A DNA stretch of 64,000 nucleotides, taken from Cycas panzhihuaensis (lineage: Eukaryota; Cycadophyta). A program made the translations under genes and the position numbers. The stretch covers positions 204,731,741 to 204,795,740 of the forward strand of contig CM041465.1 in the NCBI GenBank assembly GCA_023213395.1. Direction: 5' to 3'. Below, in pieces: positions 45,809 through 56,817 of this stretch (the stretch's first letter is position 1; the number at the start of each line of letters is the position of its first letter). The notes under the pieces were generated by a model. The model was not told the origin of the DNA. It saw only the letters and a list, made by a program, of their open reading frames with translations, and made no database searches.

Positions 45809-47116
45809 ACATCACGATCGCGGGAAGCTGCTTAGGAAATCAGAAATTTTTTTTCCTAATAGATCGAGTACTCTCTCTACCCTAGTAGAGATCGAGGAAA
45901 ACCTTTACTTATTACTCTCTCCACAAAGATTAAGGGAATGGTACCAAGACAGTCTGGGAGTCAGGAGAAAAGGGAAATTTTTTTCTTACGTAACGCCAGT
46001 ACTTTATCCTTTTATTTTTCATCTAGTTTAAATTTCATTTCTATATTTTAATTTTTGCATTGAATTATATCTCAAAGGTAGATAACATTATTGGGTAGCT
46101 ACCCTTTCTCTATCCCACCTCCTTTCTTAGGTAGATAACATTGCTGGGTAACTATCCAAGTAGTTAGATACAGGCCCTATACCAAGGATCTTTAAATATC
46201 ACAGGGATATGTCATTATGACTAAGTGCATCATGACTCTTCTGCCCCTTACATGAAGGATTGGAAATAACACTTCTAAACCAAGCCCTAGACAGAACCTA
46301 GCTACAGAAGTGCACCTCTACGTACCTTTAGGTATATAAGAGGACCCCTTTTAGGTCCTAATTCCTTCTTAGCATGGGAAAACTATCCATCATTGAAGTC
46401 TTGTAGTGCAGTGATTAGTGGTAGGTGCCACAAAGCTACCTGCCTCGAACTTCTACAATTTATTGGTAGGCCTATAAGACCAAGCACACATTGTTTAGTG
46501 GTTGGTAGGATACTCTGATATACATATTCCACTTCTAGTTTCAGACCGCAAGTCACCTCATATTTTGAAAAAGAAATTCCTCTTACTGCTTAAACTTAGA
46601 ACCTATCAACGCAGTCAGACTCGCTATAGAAAAGAAAAAGAAAAAAAAAAGAAAAAGATAAAAAAGTAAAAAAGGAGAAAAAGAAAGTAAGAAGAAAGAA
46701 TAAGAACTAAAAATAAAATTCCACTTAGTTTAGCAATAAAATTTACCCTTACAACTATATACCTCATTTCGATCAGCACATCATACTGGTTAGTTTGCAC
46801 TAGGTTGGTACATACTAGTAATTTTCACATTTTTTAGTATCTAGTCACTGGTGGGTCCTAGCACCCCTAACCCCCCCTACACATCACATACCCCATCTGA
46901 ACAAGCTTTTCACACTTGTTCGAGAAAACCTAATATCTTGTTTATGTAAATATTTTGGGGTTAACAGGCTATAGACACCCCACAATCTCCCTATTTTCCC
47001 CCTTCTCTTCCCCTTAACAACTCCCTTATTCTTACGTCTCGTTCTTTCTTGATCTTTCCCACTTCATTTATTCCCCTTCTTTCTACCTATCCCTACCTCT
47101 TTATGCCCTTTCTCCA
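45809..47116 (+). other. Gypsy H leader with purine and pyrimidine tracts
   Basis: About 1.3 kb of untranslated leader. It holds two aggtagataacatt-type repeats (about 46,076 and 46,129), a strongly purine-rich tract (about 46,628-46,720, mostly A and G) and a pyrimidine-rich stretch (about 46,980-47,110) ending at the gag ATG. The part from 46,327 is repeated in the second unit at 49,134-49,872, where both tracts are conserved. Confidence 0.65.
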
Positions 47117-47790
47117 TGGATCCTAAAAGCAATAGTGATAAAATCTCGACACTCGAGACCCAAGTCATTAACATTCAGGAAAAAATCAAGGAAGATTTAG
47201 ACCACATGCATGAGGAGGTTAAAAATGAAGTAGCTACCATATGGATTGAATTTCACACAAAAATGTAAAACCTAGCATCCCATGTTGATATCCAAAATGT
47301 ACTGCAATAGAAGTAGAGTTTGTCACAAAAAGGCCTCCTCCATTCAGGCAAGACTCCACTTGGATTTCATGATCCTGACAAGCTGATACTGCCTAGTCCC
47401 AAAGACCATGTCCAACTGACTACCAACAATCTTGCCCACGACTAGATGACACTCCATCTACATCTCTCAAGAATCACATAGAGGAACCATCTTCGAAGTC
47501 CATACACATCACTCCAGTAGAGGCACAATGTCATCGGGAAGCTGATCTATGCATGCAATGTTCCAAAAAATGGACCTCTGGTCATGGTAGAATCTGTAAA
47601 GCTAGGAAGATGGTCTTCACAATTGACCCTAACTTATCTTTGGAAGATGACCCTGAGACTGAGCATAAATATGGTGATGAATCCCAAGACCACCCTACTG
47701 ATGAGTTACCTCCAAATCTTGAACCTAAAGTTTTCTTATCAGTCATTACCTCCATTGCATATCCTAAATTGCTATGAGTCAAAGGAATAC
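47117..47790 (+). pseudogene. Gypsy H gag, unit 1 (internally deleted)
   Basis: ATG at 47117 (MDPKSNSDKISTLETQ) followed by a coiled-coil-like NIQEKIKEDLDHMHEEVKNE. A deletion near 47,290 removes the capsid core that unit 2 retains. After it, a zinc knuckle LCMQCSKKWTSGHGRIC lies at 47,550-47,600, a C-x2-C-x6-GH-x3-C form close to the gypsy pattern, then an acidic spacer to the protease. Stops and frame changes are present. Confidence 0.78.
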
Positions 47791-47798
47791 TTTGAAAA

Positions 47799-48146
47799 AT
47801 GTCAATTACCATTTTGATTGACGGTGGTGCTTCACTAAATTTCATCGATATCTCCATTACTCAACATTTGAACCTTTACATAAAACCTAAAATAGGATTT
47901 ACTTGCTCATTACTTGGTCATCACACCCTTCATTATGTAGGAATAATAAAAAACCTCACGGTCCACATTAGCTTATATACCCTTGTCTCTGATTTTTATG
48001 CCTTGTCCATAGGTAGGTTAGATGCAATTCTTAGCATACAATGGCTCCAGATTTTAGGAACTTATAGCACCAATAACTCACCCACGGCCCCATTCATTAT
48101 GTTCAAAGATCACATGGGATGTTCACATAAACTTTATGGGATGTAA
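47799..48146 (+). pseudogene. Gypsy H protease, unit 1
   Basis: An open 115-codon segment with the retropepsin active site ILIDGGASLNFIDI, where gypsy elements have DSGA/DSGS. GRLDAILSIQWLQILGTY near 48,010-48,065 matches the conserved G-D-ILG-QWL-TLG tail. It would process the polyprotein. RT follows after a gap of about 280 bases. Confidence 0.85.
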
Positions 48147-48424
48147 GCCCTCTAAACAAAGTAATATCACCCACCTAAATGTGCCAAAAACTTAATGGTA
48201 ACATAGGATACATCGTTTGTCTCAACTATATCTAGGCCCCTTTGGGTATTCACCATGATATCTAGTAAGTATTAGACTGATACCAATCTGTATTTACTCT
48301 GTTACCTGCCAGCGCCCTACTTGATTGAGGTCGTTATCATATGATTGAGTTACAAACTTTACATGACCTGATTAGCCTTTGACCATATAGGAACTCCTAT
48401 TTCTTAAAAAATAAAATAAAATAA

Positions 48425-49133
48425 ATCACGAGGGAATTGCTGGACATGGGTATCATCCAACCTAGTAAAAGTTTGTATGCAGCACCCATCATTTTAGTTC
48501 ATAAAAAGGATGGTTCTTTCTAACTTTGTGTTGACTATTGTGCACTCAATAAAATCACCATAAAAAATAAGTTCCCCACACTATGAATCGATGACATGTT
48601 AGACGAGATCCATAGTGCTGTAATTTTTACTAAACTAAATTTTCAATTAGGATATTACCAAATCCCTATCTTACTAGAAGATCAACATAAAATAGCTTTA
48701 TGAACCCACCATGGCTAATTTGAGTTCCAAGTCATGTCTTTTGGCCTATGTAATACCACGACCACCTTTTAAGCTCTTATGAACAAGATCTTTTTCCCAT
48801 ACCTGTGAAAATTTGTCATTGTCTTTTTTAACGATATTCTTATCTATAGCTCAAACATGCCTGCTCACATCCCACATCTAGAAATAGTCCTTCAAATCCT
48901 AGCTAAGAATAAATTGTATGCTAAACTCTCTAAATATGAGTTTGGGAAATCTGAATTATAATACCTTGGTCATATTATATCCCTTGTAGGGGTTCAGTTG
49001 GATCCCGATAAAATCTCTATCATCACCAATTAGCCAACCCCAAAAACCCTGACCTAATTGCAGACTTTCCTAGGGCTTATCAGATTCTATCGTCGGTTTA
49101 TTTGATATTATGTCACATTAACCACTCCCTTAA
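48425..49133 (+). pseudogene. Gypsy H RT, unit 1 (truncated)
   Basis: RT fingers and palm in broken frames: ELLDMGIIQPSKS, VHKKDGSF, KITIKNKFPTL, IFTKLNFQLGYYQIPI, then FFNDILIYSS at 48,822-48,851, where the first catalytic Asp of the box is Asn. ILAKNKLYAKLSKYEFGKS and FLGLIRFYRRFI follow. It stops at the duplication junction before RNase H. Several stops are TAG or TAA. Confidence 0.82.
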
Positions 49134-49872
49134 CTTTGGGTATATAAGAGGACCCATTTAGGTTCCAATCCCTTCCTAGCATAGGCAACTATTGACCACT
49201 GAAGTCTTGTAGTGCAGTGGTTAGTAGTTAGTGCCACGAAGGTACTTGCCCCAAACTTCTACAGTTATTGGCAGGCATATAAGACCAAGTACACCTTGTC
49301 TAGTGGTTGGTAGAATACTCTGGTATACATATTCTAAGTTCAGACCCAAGTCACCTCATATTTTGAAAAAAGAAATTCCTCTTACTACCTGAACTCATAA
49401 CCTATCAGCGTAGTCAGAATCACTACAAGAAAAAAAAAAAGAATAAGAAAAAAGAAAAAGAAATAAAAAAGAGAAAAAAGAAGTAAAACATAAAAAAAAA
49501 TTACCCTTATAACTATACCTCATTTTAGTCAGCATATCATATTGGTTAATTTATACTAGGTTGGTACATACTAGAAATTTTCATGTTTTTCAAAATCTGG
49601 TCACTGGTGGGTCCTACCATTACCAACCCCCCCTACACTTCATATACCCAATTTGAACGAGCTTTTCGCACTTGTTTGAAAGAAATTGATATCTTATTTA
49701 TGTAAATTCTTTGGGATCAATAGGCTATAGGCACCCCACAATCTCTCTATTTGTCCCTTTCTCTTTCCCTTAACAACTCCCTTTTTCTTACATCACGTTC
49801 TCTCTTTATCTTTCCCACTTCATTCATTCCCCTTATTTCTACTTATTCCCATCTCTTTACACCCTTTCTCCA

Positions 49873-51100
49873 TGGCTCCTCAAAGCAACAATGACAAAAT
49901 ATTAGTACTCAAGACCTAAGTCACTAATATTCAGGAAAAAATCAAGGAAGATTTCGACCACATGCACAAGGAAGTTAAAAATGAAGTAACTATTATACAG
50001 ATAGAATTTACCTCAAAACTGTTAGACCTAGCATCCCATACTGATATCCAAAATATAATTTAGAGGTTGAACAACTTCTCTCCTCCGCTACCAGTTGGAT
50101 CCATACAGTAACAAACCATGCCTCCACCTCCACATCAGTAACAACCATTTCATCATAAGATCAACATACCCATATTTGATCCAGATCTCAATAAGGACAA
50201 TGTATAAAGTTGGATTAGTAAAGTAGAGTCCTACTTTACACTCAACCTAATGTCAGTAAATGAACAACTTACATTTACTTCCATCCACTTAAATGGGAAG
50301 GCACATCATTGGTTATGATGGTTGAAGTGAGAGTACCCTTTTAGCCAGTCTTGGGCACACTTCTCTACCTATATTTTTAAGTAATATGAAGATACTTGGA
50401 ACCAATCTTTTTTCAAACAATTAACACGGTTGAAGTGAGTATCCTCTGTCGAAGTTTACACTGATGAGTTCCAATCTTTAGTCGGGTTGATCAATAACTT
50501 AATAAATAGATAGAGATAGATACGTATGTGTTTGGGCTTAAAGAATGTATCCAAATGTGCGTGAAGATAGCCTCCCTATCCACTCTAAAAGATGCAATTA
50601 GTATGGCTAAAGTAGTAGAAGAAAAGTTTACTATAGAAAGGCCTCCTCCATTCATATGAGACTCCGCTTGGCTTTCATGATCCTGACAAGCTAATGTTGT
50701 ATAGTCCCAAAAACCATATCCAACTGACTACCAATGATCGCACCCATAACTAGAGGACTCCCCATCTACATCTCTCAAGTAGTGCACTGAGGAAACATCT
50801 TTGAAGTCCATACACATCACTCTAGCAGAGGCACAATGTCATCGAGAAGCTGGTCTATGTATGTAATATTCTGAAAAATGGACCTCTGGTCCTAGTAGAA
50901 TCTATAAAGCCAGGAAGATGGTCTTCATAATTGACCCAGGCTTATTTTTGGAAAATGACCCTGAGACTGAGCACGAATATGATGATGAATCCCAAGACCA
51001 CCTTACTAATGAATTGCCCCCAAACCCTGGACCTAAAGTTTCCTTATTAGTTATTACCTCCATTGCATGTCCTGAACTACTTCGAGTCAAAGGAATACTT
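49873..51100 (+). pseudogene. Gypsy H gag, unit 2
   Basis: ATG at 49873 (MAPQSNNDKI) and the same NIQEKIKEDFDHMHKEVKNE region. It keeps the capsid segment lost from unit 1: HHKINIPIFDPDLNKDN, SWISKVESYFTLN, FTSIHLNGKAHHWL and SSVEVYTDEFQSLV, the Retrotrans_gag signature. The zinc knuckle region follows near 50,830-50,900 in poor condition. At least a dozen stops are present. Confidence 0.8.
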
Positions 51101-51102
51101 TA

Positions 51103-51445
51103 GAAAACTCCAATTACCATTTTAATTGATGGTGGTGCATCACTAAATTTTATTGATATCTCCATTACTTGATAGTTAAATCTTTACATAGAACCTAAAA
51201 CAAGCTTTACTTGCTCCTTATATGGTCATCACACCCTCCATTGTGTTGGAACAATAAAAACCTCATGGTCCACATTGGCTCATATACACTTATCTTTGAT
51301 TTTTATGCTCTGCCCATAGGTGGGTCAGATGCAATTCTTGGTGTACAATGGCTCTAGACTCTAGGAACTTATAACACCAATGACTCACCCATGGCTGCAT
51401 TTATTATATTCAAAGATCACATAGGCCACTTACATAAACTTTATG
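51103..51445 (+). pseudogene. Gypsy H protease, unit 2
   Basis: The active site LIDGGASLNFIDISIT is kept as in unit 1, so GGAS rather than SGAS was probably ancestral. The rest carries a stop soon after (ISIT-stop) and a one-base deletion near 51,260. The tail GQWL-type motif is readable near 51,320-51,370. Confidence 0.78.
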
Positions 51446-51724
51446 GGATGTAAGTCCCCCCCAAATAAAGTAATATCACCCACCTGAATGTGCCAACAAC
51501 TCAATGGTAACATAGGATACATTGTTCATCTTAACCATATCCAGGCCCCTTCGGGTATTCACCCTGATATCCAGTAAGTATTAGATCCATACCAATCTAT
51601 ATTTACTACGTTACCTGCTAACCCCCTGCCTAATCGAGGTTGTTATCATACTATTGAGTTACAAAGTTCACACGACCCAATTAGCCTTCGACCATATAGG
51701 AACTCCTATTTCTAAAAAAATGAA

Positions 51725-52935
51725 ATCAAAAAAATCATGAGGGAATTGTTAGACATGGGTATTATCCAACCTAGTAAAAGCCCGTATATGGTACCCATTA
51801 TTTGAGTTTTTAAAAAGGATGGCTCTTTCCCACTTTGTGTTGACTATCGTGAACTCAATAAAATCACCATATAAAATAAGTTTCCTACACCACGAATCAA
51901 TGATATGTTAGATGAAATCCATGGTGCTGTAATTTTCACCAAACTTAATTTACAATCAGGATATTATCAAACCCCTATCTTGCTATAGGATCAACATAAA
52001 ATGGCTTTCTGAACCCACCATGGCCAGTTTGAGTTCTAGGTCATGCCCTTGGCCTATGTAATGCTCCAGTCACCTATTAGACCCTCATGAACAAGATATT
52101 TTCCCCATACCTATGAAAAATTATCATCATCTTCTTCGATGATATTCTTATCTATAGCTTAAACATGCCCACTCACATCCTACATCTAGAAATAGTCCTT
52201 CAAATCCTAGCTGAGAAGAAACTGTATGCTAAACTCTCCAAATGTGAGTTTGGGAAATCTAAACTATAATACCTTGGTCATATTATATCCTTTGTAGGGG
52301 TTCAGGTGGATTCTAATAAAATCTCTGTCATTACTAATTGGCCAACCCCAAAAATCCTAACCCAATTGTGGGCTTTCCTGGGACTTACCAGATTTTATCA
52401 TCGGTTCATCCAAAATTATGCCACACTAACCAACCCCCTTAATCCACTTACTTCGGAAGGATTCCTTCCAATGGTTTCCCTCAGCTAATGAGGCCTTCCT
52501 CCATCTAAAGGAAGTCATGAAAACCACCCTAGTTTTGGCATCTCTTGACTTTTCTCGACCTTTCCAATTAGAATTTGATGCCTCCGAGTTTAGGTTGGGT
52601 GCAGTCTTAATGCAGGACTTCTACCCCATCACCTTCAAATATCAAAAACTCAAAGATCATGAGTGTAGATTGTCTACCTATAAAAAGAAATGCAAACCAT
52701 CCTCCATGTTGTTAATAAATGGTGATAGTATCTACTTGGTTCTAAATTTACTATCCTCATTTATCATCATAGCCTTTATCACTTACTAGATTAATTAGTC
52801 CTCTCAGAAGAGCAAGCTAAATGGGTTGACTGCCTCCAAGTTTTTTATTTTACAATCACATATAAAAAGGGGAAAGATAACATTGTGGCAAATTCTCTCT
52901 CGAGTCTACCTTCACCTACATTTGATGATAACACC
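51725..52935 (+). pseudogene. Gypsy H RT and RNase H, unit 2
   Basis: RT: MREL.DMGIIQPSKSP, FKKDGSFPLCVDYRELNKITI, then FFDDILIYSL at 52,131-52,160 with both catalytic Asp kept, unlike unit 1. ILAEKKLYAKLSKCEFGKS and ITNWPTPKI-TQLWAFLGLTRF-HRF follow. RNase H: NEAFLHLKEVM, FQLEFDASEFRLGAVLMQD (52,560-52,620) with its catalytic Asp, then HECRLSTYKKK where the family has E-E-A. Frameshifts near 52,050 and 52,690. Confidence 0.85.
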
Positions 52936-53079
52936 AGTCACACTGAGGACCCCACCATTTATACCATTTCTTCCCCACAACCAACATGGATACAAGATTT
53001 AGCCATGGGTCACTAAACCCAACCTGATTTCGCACATTGGGCTGATAAGGTCTACACTCATAAGGATTGGTCCATCTAT

Positions 53080-53940
53080 AATAATCTTCTCTTATACTAA
53101 AATCACATATTTATACACCCCCACTCAACTTTTATCTTACAAATTTTATCAGAATATCATTATTCCCCTCTTGGTGGTCATTCCAGTTTTGATAAAACTT
53201 ATCGTAGGATACGTTCTGATTTCTTTTCGCCAAAAATGAAATCTACCATCTTTACCTTTGTCTCAGAATATGACACATGCCGACGTAACAAAGTTGATTC
53301 AAAACCCCAACTAGGCCTCCTTCAACTGTTGCACATCCCACAAGATAAATGGCAAGATATTGTCATGGACTTTATAATGGGCTTACCACTATCTACTGGG
53401 TTTGACTCTATTTTAGTAGTCATAGATAGGTTGAAAAAATATGCCCATTTCTTACCTATCCACATAACCTATAAAGCTCCATGTATGATTGATATTTACA
53501 TCCAGACAATATTTCGTTTACATAGTTTTCCATCCACTATTGTATATGATCGCGACCCTAAATTCACTAGCTCCTTCTAATAGGAGCTATTCTACGTATC
53601 AGGAATATCATTCAATATGAATTTGGTATACCATCCACGGATAGATGGTTAATCTGAGGTCCTTAACTAAACTTTGGAGACCTACTTACATTGCTTTGCA
53701 TCTGACCACCAGTCTAAATGGACATCATGGCTAGTCCTAACCGAGTATTGGTACAACTCTTCACACCATTCAGCCATTGGAATGTCCCTATTTTTGGCTC
53801 TTTATGGGTATCCCCCACCATCCTACCACACCTTGGCTACCAATCTCTGCACGGCAGCAATACAACAAAAACTGCAGCATATTAACCAAAGTCACCATAC
53901 CTTTAAACAAAACCTCTCTATGGCCCATAATTGAATGAAA
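53080..53940 (+). pseudogene. Gypsy H integrase
   Basis: Zinc-binding remnants (HYHS-GGHSS, CDTCRRNK) near 53,150-53,290 precede the core: WQDIVMDFIMGLPLSTGFDS with the first Asp, VVIDRLKKYAHFLP, TIVYDRDPKFTSSF with the second, and YHPRIDG-stop-SEVLN with the Glu kept (53,628-53,668). Then HCFASDHQSKWTSWL and YNSSHHSAIGMSLF. All three catalytic positions of the D-D-E triad are present, but stops interrupt it. Confidence 0.88.
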
Positions 53941-54390
53941 CAATTAACACATCGCCATCGCTCGGATCACTCCTTCAATATTGGTGATCTTGTATTCTTT
54001 CATCTCCAACCTTATAAGTAATAATCCCTTTTCCATTATAAGAACCACAAACTTAGCCCTTGATATTATGGCTCCCATAAAGTCCTTAAACGTATTGGTG
54101 TAGTTGCATATGCTCTCGACCTTCCTCCCACCACTAACATCCATAATGTTTTTCACATATCCTATCTTTGGAAGTGTCTGAGTAAAATCCATACCCACCA
54201 GATAACCCTTCCAATTCTGAATGAAGAGCAAACCTTGTCCGTATCTCTAGAATATATACTAGCTACCAAATAATTCTGACTCTAGAATCAGTCCATTTTA
54301 GAATATTTAATACAATGGGCAGGCTGCAAATCGAACGAAGCAACTTAGGAATCTGATGATTTTATTAAAAAGCATCTGTATCTCACATGC
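53941..54390 (+). pseudogene. Gypsy H integrase C-terminus with chromodomain-like tail
   Basis: HRSDHSFNIGDLVFF (53,955-54,000) is the integrase C-terminal GDLV module; GSHKVLKRIGVVAYALDLP follows. After HISYL and several stops, ILEYLIQWAGCKSNEAT near 54,298-54,348, then ESDDFIKK, matches the chromodomain pattern YLVQW-G---E-ATWE---F. Chromodomains steer chromovirus integration to particular chromatin. The domain is partly eroded (the Trp of ATWE is now a stop). Confidence 0.72.
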
Positions 54391-54409
54391 CTTAAGAACT
54401 CAACATCTC

Positions 54410-54422
54410 AGGGGAAGGGACC
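54410..54422 (+). promoter_or_regulatory. Gypsy H polypurine tract
   Basis: aggggaagggacc precedes the 3' LTR start directly. Confidence 0.8.
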
Positions 54423-54835
54423 TATTACATAACTCATCTCACTAGGTTATGTAAAATATTATTATATGGAGAGTTACCAGGAGGTTAAGAGATAAGGTTA
54501 ATTATGGAACTTCATGCATAAGCTGATAAGTTGGCTAATGATATGTAAGGTTATTATGCCGTCCAATAGAATGTAAGGCCGCTTAGGCCACCAATAGTAT
54601 TGCATGTAAAAAACCCTCTTTTGTCTATATAACGGTCATAAATTATAAATGATGGTTATCTTGATGTAATTTTTTATAAAGATTATGTTACAGTACTCTC
54701 TATTTTAGTGATCGTTTAGCACTCTTGTCTTATGAGATTCTCTATTAATTTATTTGCCCTATTAGATAGAATGAAGCAGTTATAATTATCATTTTTCTAC
54801 TATCTCAAGGAGTGCTTATGAGAAGAAGCATCCCA
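54423..54835 (+). repeat. Gypsy H 3' LTR
   Basis: Starts TATTACATAACTC (TG decayed to TA), ends gcatccca, 413 bp, followed by ctaga. Confidence 0.92.
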
Positions 54836-54840
54836 CTAGA

Positions 54841-56271
54841 CACCTTACTAAATCTCATAATTAGTAGTAGTCTAAATATATTTAGGTATGATAATAAATA
54901 ATATTTTATTAGTGAAGATATTTCAGTTTAGAGTAAAGACATTTGTGAGTATCCCACTCTTGATGATGGATTTGTTGTCACTAATGAAACATTTAAGATG
55001 CTTTTATAAGTGCCACATAATAGATATTTGTTACTAGAATGAAGTTAGCATCCCATGAATGAAATAAGAAATAGGCAATGAGCTTGTATAATACAAAAAA
55101 GTAGCAAGTTCAAGGTATGTTTGTGAGGCAAATAATGAAATTAAAGGGTTGGAAAAGGTATACATTATTTATGATAAAATTTGATAATAAATGAATGAAT
55201 AATGACACATATTTTGATGATGATAATACTACCTAATATCTTGATAAAGGGTCTAGTTTGATTGTTTGATATTGGACAGATAAGTTATTAATTAAGAATT
55301 CCACCCATTTTATAAGACAGAGAAAAGTCTCACATCTTATTTAGTTAGCAGACCAAATTAGTTGTCATGTTTATCTAGCTAATAATTATTTATTAAGGTT
55401 ATCCAACTAATAGAAGAAAAGTATTTGTCAGTGAGAAATCTAGCTCATCATGTATGACAAGAGACATGGAAACATATATTTATGTTACCTTATTACAACT
55501 AACTCATCTTAGCCAAGTAGTTTAGGTTATTCCCAAGTTTAGTATGTTTTGGACATTTGATTTGACGACGTTGTTGAATGGTTGCTAAAAAAAAGTTATA
55601 GAAGTGTGTAAGTGAGGAAGCACATAGAGAAATCTTGTACATAAGAGGTAATTAGGGTTTCATAAGCTGCTCTCATATAACACACTAAATTATGTTGTTC
55701 TAATTCATACACAAGAGACAAGATTATGCTACTCTTGTAACAAGCATTTTAAAAGTTGATAAACCATGTATCTAAAATTATTACCTAGAGAACTAGTAAT
55801 TATAAAGGCTAATTACCTATGTATTTTAGTAGATAGTCACTATTTTATATGGATCCAATAATTAATTTATTTGTTAAGATTATTGATAATTGGTTAATAG
55901 ATGTTAATGATTGGTAATAGCTTTATAGGTGAAGATATGAAGATATTAAGGAAAACACTTCATGTATTAGTTGATGTTGATGTTAGATGATGAATTATGC
56001 TTATTTATAGGTTGGTTGTTCATAATTAGTTAATACTAATCATACATTGCTATATATAGGTTAATACATGTCAATAATTATAAACATTTTATAGGTTAAT
56101 ACTTACATGAGATAAGCTTGATAGATGACAAATTACATATTACAAGTGATGATACTTGATACAGATTTGATACAGGTTATAAGATCTAGCAAACATTACA
56201 GATATAAAGAACCTGGAGACTATGTTTTGAGATGAAGACTTGATTTAAAGATATTAAATATTAAAGAGGAA
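54841..56271 (+). other. Element F internal DNA, right part
   Basis: No gag or pol motif on either strand. The last bases before the LTR, aaagaggaa at 56263-56271, are a plausible polypurine tract. Confidence 0.5.
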
Positions 56272-56812
56272 TGGTAGAATATATGATATATTCACATATA
56301 TAATATTTAATTTTAATGTTGTGGACCCATACATAAAACCCATTTACTAAATACATTGAGATATATGAGATGTATATTTATCCATATAAATATATTATTG
56401 GATGATGTAATAGCTCAAGAGAAATTATAGACTACTCATGAGATGAATATTGATATAAATATATACACACATCACTTAAGAACTTGAAAAAAGTCTATGA
56501 CCTGGAGATGTATTTATTTTGATATTTAAGAGGAGCTCTTGACTCTACCTTCTCTCATAGTTTTTCTACACTAAGTTTTTGATGTATAAATATATTGCCT
56601 CTCATGTGGTGAATGCTTATTAATATATATTTCTATTCATTACTTTATATTTATATATATTCCTTTATATGTATACATTCCTCATAAGATAATTCTATGA
56701 TTATACAGGCTTATAATATTTCTATTACATTATATTCATTATATCACAACATAATATCAAACTCAAATTCTAAATTCTAATGTGATATTAGATTGAATTT
56801 ACATTTCTAATA
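56272..56812 (+). repeat. Element F 3' LTR
   Basis: Starts tggtagaatatatga, ends tttctaata, then ctaaa. 541 bp. Differs from the 5' copy by roughly 15-20 percent by eye. Confidence 0.83.
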
Positions 56813-56817
56813 CTAAA

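Larger units (their letters stand above)
46327..49133 (+). repeat. Gypsy H tandem duplication, unit 1
   Basis: From ggtatataagagga in the leader to the RT region ending cattaaccactcccttaa. About 2.8 kb. It lacks about 0.55 kb of gag present in unit 2. Confidence 0.9.
49134..52442 (+). repeat. Gypsy H tandem duplication, unit 2
   Basis: Restarts with ggtatataagagga directly after the truncated RT of unit 1 and runs to the matching point in the second RT. About 3.3 kb. Over about 270 bases of the protease the two units differ by about 15 percent, similar to the LTRs. Confidence 0.9.
45380..54835 (+). mobile_element. Gypsy H, chromovirus-like, with internal duplication
   Basis: A 9,456-bp plus-strand Ty3/gypsy element with 414- and 413-bp LTRs, duplication ctaga (45375-45379 and 54836-54840), a tRNA-Met primer site, long leader, gag, protease, RT, RNase H, integrase, a chromodomain-like tail and a polypurine tract. 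Leader to RT (about 46,327-49,133) is tandemly repeated at 49,134-52,442, so gag, protease and most of RT occur twice while RNase H and integrase occur once. Over the first 195 bases the LTRs differ by about 15 percent. Many stops make it inactive. Confidence 0.93.
44313..56812 (+). mobile_element. Element F, non-coding LTR element
   Basis: Two LTRs of 544 and 541 bp (44313-44856, 56272-56812) are flanked by ctaaa (44308-44312 and 56813-56817). A primer site tggtatcatagcc follows the 5' LTR. Once H is removed, the internal part is only about 1.95 kb (44857-45374 plus 54841-56271) and shows no gag or pol motif. F therefore looks non-autonomous (LARD- or TRIM-like) or massively deleted. It is inserted in the leader of G, about 190 bases past the LTR. 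Confidence 0.85.

Noticed and set aside
45795-46031. 78-codon open frame just after the gypsy H LTR
   Set aside because: It starts over the primer site and lies in the untranslated leader, absent as a coding unit from known gypsy elements.
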